The notes under the pieces are model-generated. The model did not search any database, was not told where the DNA came from, and was given only the letters and a program-made list of their open reading frames with translations. The position numbers and the translations under genes are program-made. Shown one piece after another: positions 28,313 through 39,032 of a stretch of DNA of 64,000 nucleotides. Source of the stretch: a virus; IMG/VR virus record IMGVR_UViG_3300042878_001080, positions 29,329 to 93,328 of that record, one strand, 5' to 3'. How positions within the stretch are numbered: the stretch's first letter is position 1; every line of letters begins with the position of its first letter.

Positions 28313-28771
28313 ATGGCAGATGGAACAACATATGGGTTAACTTTTCCTTTCAGAGATTCTTTTGATGGGAAATATTTAGATTTATCGGATTATAATGACC
28401 AAGAGATTAGGTCTAATTTAATACATCTTTTATTATCTAAAAAGGGTAGTAGATATTATTTACCTGATTTTGGTACAAGATTATATGAGTTCATATTTGA
28501 ACCATTAGATGGACCTACTTTTTCAGAAATAGAAACAGAAATAAGAGAATCTGCGGGTATATATCTTCCGGGAATAAGAATAACTAAAATTAGTATTACC
28601 GCGGCATCCGATGGTGATGAAGATAAAGGAAGTTATATAAACGATAACGATGAAAGAGTATTTAGAGTACCTAACATCTCAAATAATGAACATACTGCAA
28701 AAGTTAAAATTGATTATATCATAAATAATGATGTTTTTAATAGTAGTGACTTTGTAATTATTAATATATAA
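28313..28771 (+). CDS. 25: Baseplate wedge protein, gp25-like
   Basis: 152 aa with the GPW/gp25 fold: FPFRDSFDGKYLDLSD at the start, then EIRSNLIHLLLSKKGSRYYL, PDFGTRLYEFIFEP, and the C-terminal strand AKVKIDYIIN. gp25 (132 aa in T4) forms the wedge core with gp6 and gp53 and nucleates sheath assembly. The frame is open further upstream (to 28256), but that stretch overlaps the terminator and promoter motifs, so the ATG at 28313, directly before MADGTTYG, is preferred. gp6 begins 4 bases downstream, as in many contractile tails. Confidence 0.9.
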   Translation: MADGTTYGLTFPFRDSFDGKYLDLSDYNDQEIRSNLIHLLLSKKGSRYYLPDFGTRLYEFIFEPLDGPTFSEIETEIRESAGIYLPGIRITKISITAASDGDEDKGSYINDNDERVFRVPNISNNEHTAKVKIDYIINNDVFNSSDFVIINI

Positions 28772-28775
28772 AATT

Positions 28776-30614
28776 ATGGCAAACAAGAAAATTTCCTATA
28801 CTACAAGAGATTTCCAATCAATTAGAACAGAGTTAATTAACTTTACTAAAACGTATTATCCTGATACAATTCAAAACTTTAATGATGCGTCGGTTTTTTC
28901 AGTATTATTAGATTTAAATGCTGCGGTTACAGATAACTTACAATTTAATATTGATAGAAGTATTCAGGAGACAGTACTTCAATTCGCACAACAAAGGTCA
29001 TCAGTTTTTAATATCGCAAAAACTTATGGATTAAAAGTTCCGGGAATGAGACCATCAGTTGCTTTAGTTGATTTCTCAATTACGGTTCCTGCTTATGGTG
29101 ATAAGGAAGATTTAAGGTATTGTGGTATTTTAAGAAGGGGTTCTCAAGTTAATGGTGCGGGACAAGTATTTGAAACCGTTTATGACATTGATTTTACATC
29201 CCCAGTTAATGATGAAGGATATCCTAATAGATTAAAAATACCTAATTTTGACTCAAATAACAAGTTATTAAATTATACAATAACTAAAAGAGAAACTGTT
29301 GTTAATGGTACAACAAAAGTATTTAAAAAAGTTATAACTCCAAATGATGTTAAACCTTTTTATGAATTATTTTTACCGGACAAAAACGTGTTAGGGGTGA
29401 CTAGTGTTTTATTAAAAGATAGTACTCAATATACAAATATCCCATCAGTACAAGAGTTTTTAGGGTTAAATAATAGATGGTATGAAGTAGATTCTTTGGC
29501 GGAAGATAGAGTATTTGTTGAGGACCCAACCAAAGTATCAGATGCTCCGGGGGTTAAAGTTGGAAAATATATACAAACTAGTGATAAATTTATAACAGAA
29601 TTCACACCTGAAGGGTTTTTAAAAATGACTTTTGGTGGTGGTAATCAATCTGCTGATGAACAATTAAGAGAATTTGCTAAAGACGGTTATCAATTAAATT
29701 TATATAAATACTCAAATAACTTAGCGTTAGGTAGTTCTTTGAAGGCGAACACAACCTTATTTGTTCAATATAGAGTTGGTGGGGGTGTTGGTTGTAATCT
29801 TGGTGTTAATGCAATTACTCAAATAGGTACGGTATCATTCTTTGTTAATGGTCCTTCGGATAGTGTTAATACAACTGTGGTTAATTCGTTACGATGTAAT
29901 AATGTAACAGCAGCAATCGGTGGGGCAAGTTTTCCAACTACGGAAGAAGTTAGAAATTTGGTATCGTATAACTTTTCATCACAAAAAAGAGCTGTAACGG
30001 TTAATGATTATGAGTCGATAATTAGAACAATGCCATCACAATTTGGTGCTCCGGCAAAAGTTTCAATTACAGAAAACAATAATAAAATTATTGTACAAAT
30101 GTTATCTTATGATGAAACAGGTAGGTTAACGGAAGTAATATCAAATACTTTAAAAAATAATGTCGCAAATTATTTATCAAACTATCGTATGATAAATGAT
30201 TATGTATCAATACAAAGTGCTAATGTTATTGATTTAGGGTTTAACATTGATGTTGTTTTAGATAACACACAAAATCAAGGGACGGTTATTTCTCAAATTA
30301 TTACAATTGTTTCTGATTATTTTGACCCAGCAAATAGACATATGGGAGAAAATGTCAATATTTCAGAATTAAGAAGATTAATACAGAGTGAAAACGGTGT
30401 TGTTTCATTATCTGATATACAAGTATTCAATAAAGTTGGGGGTCAATACTCCTCATCTCAAACATCTCAAAAATATTCGGATAGTTCAACTTATCAAATA
30501 GGTTTAATTGATGATACCATTTTTGCGGAACCAAATCAAACCTATCAAATAAAATATCCTAACAAAGATATCAATATTAGAGTTAAAAACTTAAAAACTG
30601 TTAACTTCTCATAA
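28776..30614 (+). CDS. 6: Baseplate wedge protein, gp6/J-like
   Basis: 612 aa (T4 gp6 is 660). The N-terminal YTTRDFQSIRTELINFTKTY and the following NFNDASVFSVLLDLNAAVTD are typical of gp6/baseplate J proteins, as is the central EEVRNLVSYNFSSQKRAVTV, then NDYESIIRTMPSQFG motif. gp6 forms the inner baseplate ring with gp25 and gp53 and drives the dome-to-star change on contraction. The gp25-gp6 pair is conserved across contractile systems. Confidence 0.92.
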   Translation: MANKKISYTTRDFQSIRTELINFTKTYYPDTIQNFNDASVFSVLLDLNAAVTDNLQFNIDRSIQETVLQFAQQRSSVFNIAKTYGLKVPGMRPSVALVDFSITVPAYGDKEDLRYCGILRRGSQVNGAGQVFETVYDIDFTSPVNDEGYPNRLKIPNFDSNNKLLNYTITKRETVVNGTTKVFKKVITPNDVKPFYELFLPDKNVLGVTSVLLKDSTQYTNIPSVQEFLGLNNRWYEVDSLAEDRVFVEDPTKVSDAPGVKVGKYIQTSDKFITEFTPEGFLKMTFGGGNQSADEQLREFAKDGYQLNLYKYSNNLALGSSLKANTTLFVQYRVGGGVGCNLGVNAITQIGTVSFFVNGPSDSVNTTVVNSLRCNNVTAAIGGASFPTTEEVRNLVSYNFSSQKRAVTVNDYESIIRTMPSQFGAPAKVSITENNNKIIVQMLSYDETGRLTEVISNTLKNNVANYLSNYRMINDYVSIQSANVIDLGFNIDVVLDNTQNQGTVISQIITIVSDYFDPANRHMGENVNISELRRLIQSENGVVSLSDIQVFNKVGGQYSSSQTSQKYSDSSTYQIGLIDDTIFAEPNQTYQIKYPNKDINIRVKNLKTVNFS

Positions 30615-30664
30615 TAATTTATTTTTAATAATAATGAATTATCTTTTAAAAATAGTGTATAAAC

Positions 30665-30672
30665 TATTTATT
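30665..30672 (+). promoter_or_regulatory. TATTTATT motif before the 1892-aa wedge gene
   Basis: The core lies 14 bases upstream of the ATG at 30687 and overlaps a 7-bp dyad AAATAGT (30650-30656)/ACTATTT (30663-30669). Confidence 0.45.
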
Positions 30673-30686
30673 AAAAAAGATAAAAA

Positions 30687-33600
30687 ATGTCAAAATCATA
30701 TAGAATAAGAACGAAGGTCGGTGTAGATACTTCTTTAAAAGTGTTAATTGAACAAGAGTTTGAGCACTTGGAGATTTTATCGTTAAAAATATTACAAAGT
30801 GATATCTACACAAGACAATGCTCGGATTATGGTGTTATTATTGGCCGAGTTAGCGTTAATAACGGATTTGGTGTTCCAAACGCTAAAATATCTATTTTTA
30901 TTCCTATAGATAGTGAAGACCAAAAAAACCCTATTATATCTGAATTATATCCCTACAAATCATTATTAGATAATAATTCTGATGGTTATAGATATAATCT
31001 ACTTCCATATGTTAAATCATATAGTGAGCACATACCTACAGGAACTTTTTTCACTAGAAATGATGTACTTAAAGACCCCACTTTAATTGAGGTTTATGAT
31101 AAATATTACAAATATAATGCCGTAACAAATCAAAGTGGTGATTATATGATATTTGGGGTTCCAGTTGGTTCTCATACAATTGTAATGGATGTTGATTTAT
31201 CCGATATTGGTGAATTTTCATTATCACCCCAAGATTTAATTCGAATGGGGTTGGCAACAGAATCTCAGGTTTCGGGAACTAATTTTAAATCGTCACATAA
31301 TTTACGAGAATTACCTCAAATTATTAATCTTAGTAAATCTATTGAGGTTGAACCATTATGGGGTCAGCCTGAAATCTGTAATTTAGGAATTACAAGAACT
31401 GATTTTGACTTGAGTAGTGAGTCGAAAATTGATATTAGACCAACAGCGGTTTTTATGGGGTCAATAATTTCTGATTCTAATACTAACGCTTTAAAATCTA
31501 ATTGTAAGCCAACAAATAAATCTGGTTATTTATGTAGTTTAATTGCGGGTCCGGGTGAAATATTATCTATTAGACAAACAATAAATCAAGATTCTAATGG
31601 GTTACCAATTCTTGAAAACTTTAGTTTAGAAAGTGGGGGTAAAGTAATTGATGAAAACGGGGCTTGGTTAATAGATGTTCCGATGAATTTAGATTATTAT
31701 ATAACTAATGAGTTTGGAGAACAGGTATTATCGAATGACCCTGAAGTGGGTATTCCAACAAAATCTAAATATAGGTTTAAAGTAAAATGGTCTCAATCAC
31801 CATCATTGTCTGATGTTACTAAACGAGCGTATTATTTAGTTCCAAATATTAGAGAATACCCTGAACCTTTTAATTTAAATTCATACTCGTTTAGTGTTGA
31901 TTGGAATGATTATGGAAATTCTCAAATGATTCAAGACGCAATAAACTGTGATGATAAATTTTATTTAATGCAATATAATAAAGTTTATACGATTTCTGAG
32001 TTTATTGATAATCATAAGTATGGTAGTGGAACAGAAAGATATATTGGGATTAAAAATATATTAGAAGATACCTGTGAAAGTGATAACAATAAATTCCCGA
32101 CTAATGATGGGACATTTAGATTTGATATAATATACATAATATTTATGTTTTTCAGTGTTATGTTAACACCGATTTTTTTCTCTTTAATACTTTTATTACA
32201 TATTTTATATTTTGTTGCGTGGTTGACAGGTATTATACTTTCCTTAGTTATTGTTGTTGTAGGTAGTATTGTTGTTTTATTATGTAATTTTGTAAAATTG
32301 ATTGTTAATGTTATTAATTCAATACCTTATGTTAGTATTGGGGATTCTCCTGATTGTCCGGATTTTGAAGATATAAAAAATTTAATAAAACAAGTTATGG
32401 GGTTAAAGGATTATTTTAAGAATGTAAAAGTTCCTATTTTAACCTATCCGGATTGTAATCTTTGTTCTTGTGAGCAAGGTGAGGGTATTAATGAACCGTC
32501 TGACCCTGATGGGTGGCCAAATACTGAAGTTGGTAAATTAACTCCTTGTGATACAATATCTTCAGACCCTAAACCAATGTCTACATTAAATAATGGTATG
32601 ACTATTGCTCCCTTATCTACTTTTTCAGGGTTTAAATTACCTACATACAATATACAGGAAAACCCAACAGGGTTTAATGGTCAAAGAAAAACCATCTTTG
32701 CTAATGATTTTGCTGGTTATACTTATGATGGTCAGTATGGGTCATCAACTATTGGGGCACCTTTTTTACAGTTAGAAACTATAACAACAGGGTCGGGAGG
32801 TAACTCTTCGACGGAAGTTTGGAATTGGTTTACAAACGGGTTACCTCTTGCTGATAGAATTAATTTATTTAATGTTAAGGCCAAATATTTTGATGAAAAT
32901 GCTAATAACCCTGGTGGTGGTGTTAATAGAATATCTGTTAATTTCCAACCAACTCAACCTCAAGTTCATTATGACAATACTATTGTAATTTTATGTGATA
33001 AAACCACGGCTAAGAAATTTGCTGCGGGGCAAATGATATCATTTCAAAATCCTTCTTTTACTAAAGACCCAAATTTAACGGGGGGTATTAAGAATAAGTA
33101 TAATAATTACGCAATTACAGGGACAACATTTACTGGTAATAATACTACAGTTCAAGTTAATTATTCGAGGTTTGATGGTAATGGTTATACACAATCTCCG
33201 GTATATGTTGTTAATATTACTGCGGACACAACAAACAATTATCATAAGTTTCCTATTGATATAGAATATTTCCAAGTTATAACGGGAATGACATATAATC
33301 AATTTAACGGTCAATGTTCGACTCAATTACCAAATTCGTTAAATGAAAAATATTTTAATAATGATACAACTTTTTTCCAACTTTATAATAATACTAATGG
33401 TTATGTTGCGGGGTATAGAGGATTCATTAATATAGAGACCTTTGGACAAACACCATTAACGCCCTCAGGTATTAATGTGTTAAATTCTATGACTTATGTT
33501 AAAAATGTTAATGATAACTATGTTGTAATATTAAATAGAGGTGTTGACCCATATACTAATAAGATTGATATTGAATATGGTATTGGTAAACTTCTTGGTT

Positions 33601-36365
33601 ATAGTTCTGAAAGTGAGGTAAAAGTTAGAGGGTTATACCGTATGAATATACCTATTCAAGGGAGTTATAAAAATATTAGTCATAACAGTAGTGATAGAGC
33701 TATTACAACACCAACATCTCCTTGGACGCCATTATCAAGTACAAGTACTCAAAATTATGTTGATGGGTTAACTTGGGTTGGTGGTAATTCAGTGCCTGTA
33801 GGTGGAAATGTTAATAATGAAACAGGATATGCCGGACAACAATTGTATTTTAATTCGTTTTCTTATTGTGATAATCAAAAAGAAACTTGGGGATGGGTAA
33901 CAGGGTATACTCAAGGTTTAACAGCAACAACTTGGACGCAAAAAACCTCAAGATTTTCAGGGTTTAATTCAAATTTAATTAGTTATTATTCTAGTTTAGA
34001 TAATCGTTCTTTAAATTACAAACCAACTTGTAATAATATACAACCTGGTAATGGAACAACCAATACTGGTGATGATGTACCTTTATTCTCTCAGACACCA
34101 CCTTTAAGTGATGGTGCTATTGCAGACACATTCCACGGGTTATGTATTAGTTTGGCAAATGGATTTACATATTCTTGGAGTAGAACACCAACTTATCATT
34201 ATCAATTACAAACTTGTGTTTATGATGATATTACAGGGAATAATTGTGATGCGTGTGGTTGTTGGACTGATTCAAATGGTGATTGTGTTAATTGGTCTCT
34301 ACCATGGATGACTCGAGATATTTCACAATATTACACAACAACAGGTAAGAATGAAGGTTATATTCCTAATGAAATTGTTGAGGGAGGTTCGATGTTACAT
34401 ATGATGTCAATAATTCCGACAAGTCCTCTTGTTGTAGATTGTTGTAGTGATATTTGTTCTTATCCCCCACCGGAAGTAAATGTTAAGACATTTTATTATT
34501 CACCAATTTATGATACAACGGGAAATACTATGAATTTCACTTTAGGTAGTATTCCGTCACCTACATTTATTTCTTTTCCTAATATGACTGAGAACCAAAT
34601 TGTGATGAGAGGGGATAGGTTACCTACAAGTACTAATGTTGAAGAATATTGTTGTAATGGGCGGGTTTTACAAAAAAATAGTAAATTATCAATATATCAA
34701 ATACCAGATAAAGGTGTTGTAGGAATAAATTCAGTTGCGGGACCAACAGATTCGATAGGTAATGGTTCATTAAATGATGTTAGAGAAGATTTAGGTGGTT
34801 CTCCAAAAATAAATCAAGTTATTAATACATTTACTTGTGAAGGTTCGGTTAATTTGGGATGTTATGGTTGTAATCAATCACCGGTTAATAGTTCCATTTT
34901 AATAAAACCAAGAGGAAACCCTTGTTTAGAATTTAATGGAGAGACAATCTTTGAGGGTGGGTGTTATATTTTTGTTACATCAATTTTCATTTCAATATTT
35001 AGAGATTGGGAATTAATGTTTGAGTGGATAGCTCGAAATATGGTAATGCTTGGTGCTTGTCGAAATGTGTTTTCTCATCGATTTAATAATAATTGGGTGA
35101 ATGGTGTATTATATGCGTTCCCATTTAAAAATGAGGTAAAATATTTTACAGCACCTACAGATAGCCCACCAAATTATCCGGTGGCAAAATATTGTACGGA
35201 TGTTATAATGTATCATAATACATCAAGAAGTTTTTATTATCGATGTTCACCTTATAATCCTATTACGGGAACTTTTAGTGGTAAATTAAATTATCCAACA
35301 ACTATTATGGATTTAGGGCCTAGGTCGGCTTTTTTACAAGAGTTAATAATGTCGGATGTTTATGATGGTTATTTAGTTAATAAGTTAGATACTACAACAT
35401 ATTCTCACGTTGATGAGATTCTTAATTTATTTATTGTTAGTAGATTTATGAATAACAATTTTTTAAATAATGCGTTAGGAGCTCTTAATATTTTTGCCTA
35501 TTTTCAAAATAGTAGAAATGGTAAATTTTTAATTGATGCTGATTATGCTCAATTAATATCGATTAATTCCGAATTAGGGGTTAATCCATTTCAATCATCA
35601 AATTATCCTGACGCACCTACTTTAGTAACGGCAGGACGTTTTGTTACGGGAATTCAATATAAAATAACAACACCAGGAACGACATTATTTACGTCAATTG
35701 GTTCTCCAAATAATACTGCGGGGACTACGTTTATTGCTACGGGTGTTGGTTCAGGTACCGGAACGGCTAATGTGTTTCCTGAAATTCAAAATCCGATATT
35801 TTTTGATTGTGATAATTCTTTGGGTATATTCTTTTCGTCAGATACTCAACTTAGAGATTATATTACACCAAAAAGAACAATTATTAATTCATCGGGTAAT
35901 AATTCAAATCCTGATTGTGTTTTTAATAATTTCCCTGTTTATTCTCAACAAGTTCCATTATCTCAATGGAGTATTTTAACAGATACTAAAGGTAGTATTT
36001 TTGGTGGAGAGTCTAATGATTGGAATTACGATACTATTTATTCATCGAAATATCAATCTTTAGATAGATTATCACCACCGTCAAGATATTTTAGAACAAC
36101 AAATCAATCTCAAGTTGATTTTTTTAAAGGGTATATATATGCGGTTACTGAGGGTAATAGTTTAACACCTTCAACACCAGGTGGTTCTCCGATGCAAAAT
36201 AACTCAATTACAGCTCTTGTTAATTATTGGGATAGAAATCAATCTGATGAACAGAATGTAACTGTTGGAGCTCCGTTTCATTTTTATTTTGGTCTTAAAA
36301 GAGGTTCTTCATCATTTGATAGATTTAGAACAAAATGGATAAACAATAGTAATATTATAAATTAA
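30687..36365 (+). CDS. Giant baseplate wedge protein with membrane-type segment (gp7 position)
   Basis: 1892 aa, directly after gp6, where T4 has gp7 (1032 aa). The N-terminal ~220 residues (YGVIIGRVSVNNGFGVPNAK, later DYMIFGVPVGSHTIVMDVDL) form a carboxypeptidase-regulatory-like beta sandwich. Residues ~478-542 are strongly hydrophobic: IIYIIFMFFSVMLTPIFFSL onward to VVVGSIVVLLCNFV, enough for two or three membrane helices. Directly after come Cys-rich clusters (PDCNLCSCEQG; later CDACGCWTDSNGDC and CCSDICS). The rest is Asn/Thr/Gly-rich beta structure of adsorption-apparatus type. gp7 equivalence is positional; I do not see clear sequence similarity to T4 gp7. Confidence 0.6.
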   Translation: MSKSYRIRTKVGVDTSLKVLIEQEFEHLEILSLKILQSDIYTRQCSDYGVIIGRVSVNNGFGVPNAKISIFIPIDSEDQKNPIISELYPYKSLLDNNSDGYRYNLLPYVKSYSEHIPTGTFFTRNDVLKDPTLIEVYDKYYKYNAVTNQSGDYMIFGVPVGSHTIVMDVDLSDIGEFSLSPQDLIRMGLATESQVSGTNFKSSHNLRELPQIINLSKSIEVEPLWGQPEICNLGITRTDFDLSSESKIDIRPTAVFMGSIISDSNTNALKSNCKPTNKSGYLCSLIAGPGEILSIRQTINQDSNGLPILENFSLESGGKVIDENGAWLIDVPMNLDYYITNEFGEQVLSNDPEVGIPTKSKYRFKVKWSQSPSLSDVTKRAYYLVPNIREYPEPFNLNSYSFSVDWNDYGNSQMIQDAINCDDKFYLMQYNKVYTISEFIDNHKYGSGTERYIGIKNILEDTCESDNNKFPTNDGTFRFDIIYIIFMFFSVMLTPIFFSLILLLHILYFVAWLTGIILSLVIVVVGSIVVLLCNFVKLIVNVINSIPYVSIGDSPDCPDFEDIKNLIKQVMGLKDYFKNVKVPILTYPDCNLCSCEQGEGINEPSDPDGWPNTEVGKLTPCDTISSDPKPMSTLNNGMTIAPLSTFSGFKLPTYNIQENPTGFNGQRKTIFANDFAGYTYDGQYGSSTIGAPFLQLETITTGSGGNSSTEVWNWFTNGLPLADRINLFNVKAKYFDENANNPGGGVNRISVNFQPTQPQVHYDNTIVILCDKTTAKKFAAGQMISFQNPSFTKDPNLTGGIKNKYNNYAITGTTFTGNNTTVQVNYSRFDGNGYTQSPVYVVNITADTTNNYHKFPIDIEYFQVITGMTYNQFNGQCSTQLPNSLNEKYFNNDTTFFQLYNNTNGYVAGYRGFINIETFGQTPLTPSGINVLNSMTYVKNVNDNYVVILNRGVDPYTNKIDIEYGIGKLLGYSSESEVKVRGLYRMNIPIQGSYKNISHNSSDRAITTPTSPWTPLSSTSTQNYVDGLTWVGGNSVPVGGNVNNETGYAGQQLYFNSFSYCDNQKETWGWVTGYTQGLTATTWTQKTSRFSGFNSNLISYYSSLDNRSLNYKPTCNNIQPGNGTTNTGDDVPLFSQTPPLSDGAIADTFHGLCISLANGFTYSWSRTPTYHYQLQTCVYDDITGNNCDACGCWTDSNGDCVNWSLPWMTRDISQYYTTTGKNEGYIPNEIVEGGSMLHMMSIIPTSPLVVDCCSDICSYPPPEVNVKTFYYSPIYDTTGNTMNFTLGSIPSPTFISFPNMTENQIVMRGDRLPTSTNVEEYCCNGRVLQKNSKLSIYQIPDKGVVGINSVAGPTDSIGNGSLNDVREDLGGSPKINQVINTFTCEGSVNLGCYGCNQSPVNSSILIKPRGNPCLEFNGETIFEGGCYIFVTSIFISIFRDWELMFEWIARNMVMLGACRNVFSHRFNNNWVNGVLYAFPFKNEVKYFTAPTDSPPNYPVAKYCTDVIMYHNTSRSFYYRCSPYNPITGTFSGKLNYPTTIMDLGPRSAFLQELIMSDVYDGYLVNKLDTTTYSHVDEILNLFIVSRFMNNNFLNNALGALNIFAYFQNSRNGKFLIDADYAQLISINSELGVNPFQSSNYPDAPTLVTAGRFVTGIQYKITTPGTTLFTSIGSPNNTAGTTFIATGVGSGTGTANVFPEIQNPIFFDCDNSLGIFFSSDTQLRDYITPKRTIINSSGNNSNPDCVFNNFPVYSQQVPLSQWSILTDTKGSIFGGESNDWNYDTIYSSKYQSLDRLSPPSRYFRTTNQSQVDFFKGYIYAVTEGNSLTPSTPGGSPMQNNSITALVNYWDRNQSDEQNVTVGAPFHFYFGLKRGSSSFDRFRTKWINNSNIIN

Positions 36366-36366
36366 G

Positions 36367-38211
36367 ATGGATGATATAAGAATAGTGTTAGGGTCTTTAA
36401 GGTATAAGACATCAACAAATACTAATTTATCGATACCTACACCGTTAGTTCAGAACACGAAAAATCTACAAGAATTTGATAGGAGTGTTGATGTTAATTT
36501 GGCTCAGGTTTTTGATGATGAAAGACAAAAATCAACAACTTTTAGACCTGTCTGTAAGTTTCAAATATTATTTAATAACTCGTATAGTGGTTTAACAAAT
36601 TATGAGCCATTAGAGAATAATTTATATTATGTTAATGAGAATGCTTTAACTCTATTGCAATGTCAGCTTAATCCTCAATCGGTTTATTGGGAAGGGTTCC
36701 CACAGTATGATGAGTTTGATTTTGTTAGGAGTGATTATAATGTTTCGGGATATACAATACCAATCCCATCTACAGTGCCCGGACAGCCTCCCTTAGTTCA
36801 TATTGATTTTATTTCAAGAAGTGCTTCAACATATAATTGGAACCATTTTGTTAGTTATCCGTATAAAAATATTGATAAAGTTATGTCTTTTAATAATGAA
36901 AATTTAGTTAATCCTTTGACTTGGAATGCTGTTGATGGAATTCCTTTTGTTGTTGTTATTTTAGATAGTGCAGGTAATCCTTTATTAGAGGGTGGAAATT
37001 CAATAATTCGATTTAAGTGTCCGGTTAAACACGGGTTATCGGAATCTGAGTTTATTAAGATTAAATTAAATGGATATGTTAATACCTACCAAATATTTTC
37101 TTTTGGTGATGGTTTGCCAGGAACGGAAGAATATATTGTTAATATATTTAATATTGGTTATATATCTATTTTTAGTGACGGTGATGACGGTACATTTAAG
37201 AGAGTAATAAATAATGAAAACCCCAACGATACAACATCCAAATATTATGTGATTCAACATAAGATAATTACGGATGTGAATGATGCTGTTTTAGTTAATT
37301 CAGGATTCGAAAAAAATATATTTGGTACTAATAAAAAATTTGAAAGTCGTGTTTATACACCAAATAAGGTAAGTAGAGTTTCGATTAAAGAAAATTCACA
37401 ATCATATACATTATCGTTTAATAAAGATATTGATGTAAATGAATTGAGGGATAATCAAAAACGACCAATAAGTGAGTTATACATTAGTACGATATGGAAA
37501 GGATATTTTGGATTAACTTTTGGTGGTGTTGATAATGTTGGAAATCCTGTGGGATTAAAACAAGGGTTTGATTTTAATTTATCACCATTAACGTCATTTA
37601 ACATACCACAATCTTGGTGGGGGTCGGATAATTCCAATTCAAATTTTGTTAATTCAAATGGATTACCATATCCTATTGATACTTACTCAACATATGTGGG
37701 TTCAAACATTAAGTTTACATATCTTAAATCACTTAAGATGGGGGATACTATTGATGGTAACTATTGTGAATGGAATGATTACGAACAAAAAGAGAGAGTT
37801 ATTTCGGAAATGTATCATAAATTTACATTTAATTCGAATGTGTTTAATATAGGTTCGACAGATGATAATAATCAATTTGGGTATTATTACAAACCAAATA
37901 GGTTGATGAGAATTAGGGGGTTCTCTGATTATATTGAGACGGGTAGTATTAAGAATATGGCGGATGTTCCGGATTATTCATATTTCTCAACAACATATAA
38001 TTCTTTTATTTGGAGAGATTTATATACCTATGGTTTTAAGGATAATTCAGGTAATGGTGTTGATTATCCGTTTTTAAATGGAAAACATTATCCATATGAG
38101 AATTTTATTTTTAGAATAATACCGGAAGGCACTAATTATATAGAAAGTAGTTTACATAATTATGCAACTCTTTACGGGGCGGCTCAACCAATAACAGACA
38201 ATTGTGAATAA
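36367..38211 (+). CDS. Baseplate/adsorption structural protein (gp8 position)
   Basis: 614 aa, not recognised. It begins one base after the preceding stop and overlaps the next gene by 8 bases, so it belongs to the wedge operon, in the T4 position of gp8. Mostly beta strands with aromatic- and Asn-rich loops; segments such as VLGSLRYKTSTNTNLSIPTP at the N-terminus and FIWRDLYTYGFKDNSGNGVD near the C-terminus look conserved. No cysteine clusters, signal peptide or membrane segment. Confidence 0.55.
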   Translation: MDDIRIVLGSLRYKTSTNTNLSIPTPLVQNTKNLQEFDRSVDVNLAQVFDDERQKSTTFRPVCKFQILFNNSYSGLTNYEPLENNLYYVNENALTLLQCQLNPQSVYWEGFPQYDEFDFVRSDYNVSGYTIPIPSTVPGQPPLVHIDFISRSASTYNWNHFVSYPYKNIDKVMSFNNENLVNPLTWNAVDGIPFVVVILDSAGNPLLEGGNSIIRFKCPVKHGLSESEFIKIKLNGYVNTYQIFSFGDGLPGTEEYIVNIFNIGYISIFSDGDDGTFKRVINNENPNDTTSKYYVIQHKIITDVNDAVLVNSGFEKNIFGTNKKFESRVYTPNKVSRVSIKENSQSYTLSFNKDIDVNELRDNQKRPISELYISTIWKGYFGLTFGGVDNVGNPVGLKQGFDFNLSPLTSFNIPQSWWGSDNSNSNFVNSNGLPYPIDTYSTYVGSNIKFTYLKSLKMGDTIDGNYCEWNDYEQKERVISEMYHKFTFNSNVFNIGSTDDNNQFGYYYKPNRLMRIRGFSDYIETGSIKNMADVPDYSYFSTTYNSFIWRDLYTYGFKDNSGNGVDYPFLNGKHYPYENFIFRIIPEGTNYIESSLHNYATLYGAAQPITDNCE

Positions 38212-39031
38212 TAATAGTTATAAATTTACATTACCAAAAGGTAACGACAAATATATCAATATACCAATTGAGATTAAATGGGATATTCTTGGACAGGATA
38301 ATGCTGTAGATGAATATCAGCAAAATGTTGTGGAAGATATAATTGGGTTTCCTGGTGATTTTGAGGTATTAAGATTTGCTCACGCACCTTATAATAATAG
38401 TACAAAAACTGATATCAAATATGATTTTCATTTTTTTAGTGTTGATGGAGGTGTTCCTCCTAATCCGTCAAGTGATGTGACTACTGCGGTCTCAACAGAT
38501 TGGGAGGTTAGTTATATTCCTGAAGGTTTTTTAACTACTGAAATATACTATTATGTAAAACCATTTACTAAGTCATTTTTTAAATTGGATTTTTATGATA
38601 GTAAAGATGCGATTACCCAAACTAATTATTTTACGGTAATATTACCAGTTCAACAGGGATTCACGGTAAGTTCTATGATTAGTTCCTATCAACCATCGGT
38701 TGAGATTAAAATACCGTCATTTAAGTTAGATTATGTTGGGGATAAAGAAGGGTTCTTTTTGTATTGGTTAAGAAACACAAAATTTTTAAATATTAGTAAA
38801 TTTTATATGACAGCAAAGTTTTTTGATGCTAGATTGGGTGTTTTTGTTAAAATGATGAATGTTCCCCAAGCATCAACACTGGTTCCATCATTATTTAGAT
38901 TTAATCCTGAGGATTTTTTTTATTATGAGGTTAGATTGGATTATAATGAGAAAACATATGAAGTATGGGATGTTAATGGTAGAGTTGGGACGACAAGTTC
39001 AATAAAATGGTATGAATATATAAACCCATAA
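38204..39031 (+). CDS. Baseplate-operon structural protein, unknown
   Basis: 275 aa from a GTG start that overlaps the upstream stop by 8 bases; the overlap supports translational coupling and this start. Not recognised. Predominantly beta, with IPIEIKWDILGQDNAVDEYQ at the N-terminus and GFFLYWLRNTKFLNISKFYM, then VRLDYNEKTYEVWDVNGRVG near the end. Probably part of the baseplate or fibre attachment, judged only by its place in the operon. Confidence 0.55.
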   Translation: MNNNSYKFTLPKGNDKYINIPIEIKWDILGQDNAVDEYQQNVVEDIIGFPGDFEVLRFAHAPYNNSTKTDIKYDFHFFSVDGGVPPNPSSDVTTAVSTDWEVSYIPEGFLTTEIYYYVKPFTKSFFKLDFYDSKDAITQTNYFTVILPVQQGFTVSSMISSYQPSVEIKIPSFKLDYVGDKEGFFLYWLRNTKFLNISKFYMTAKFFDARLGVFVKMMNVPQASTLVPSLFRFNPEDFFYYEVRLDYNEKTYEVWDVNGRVGTTSSIKWYEYINP

Positions 39032-39032
39032 T

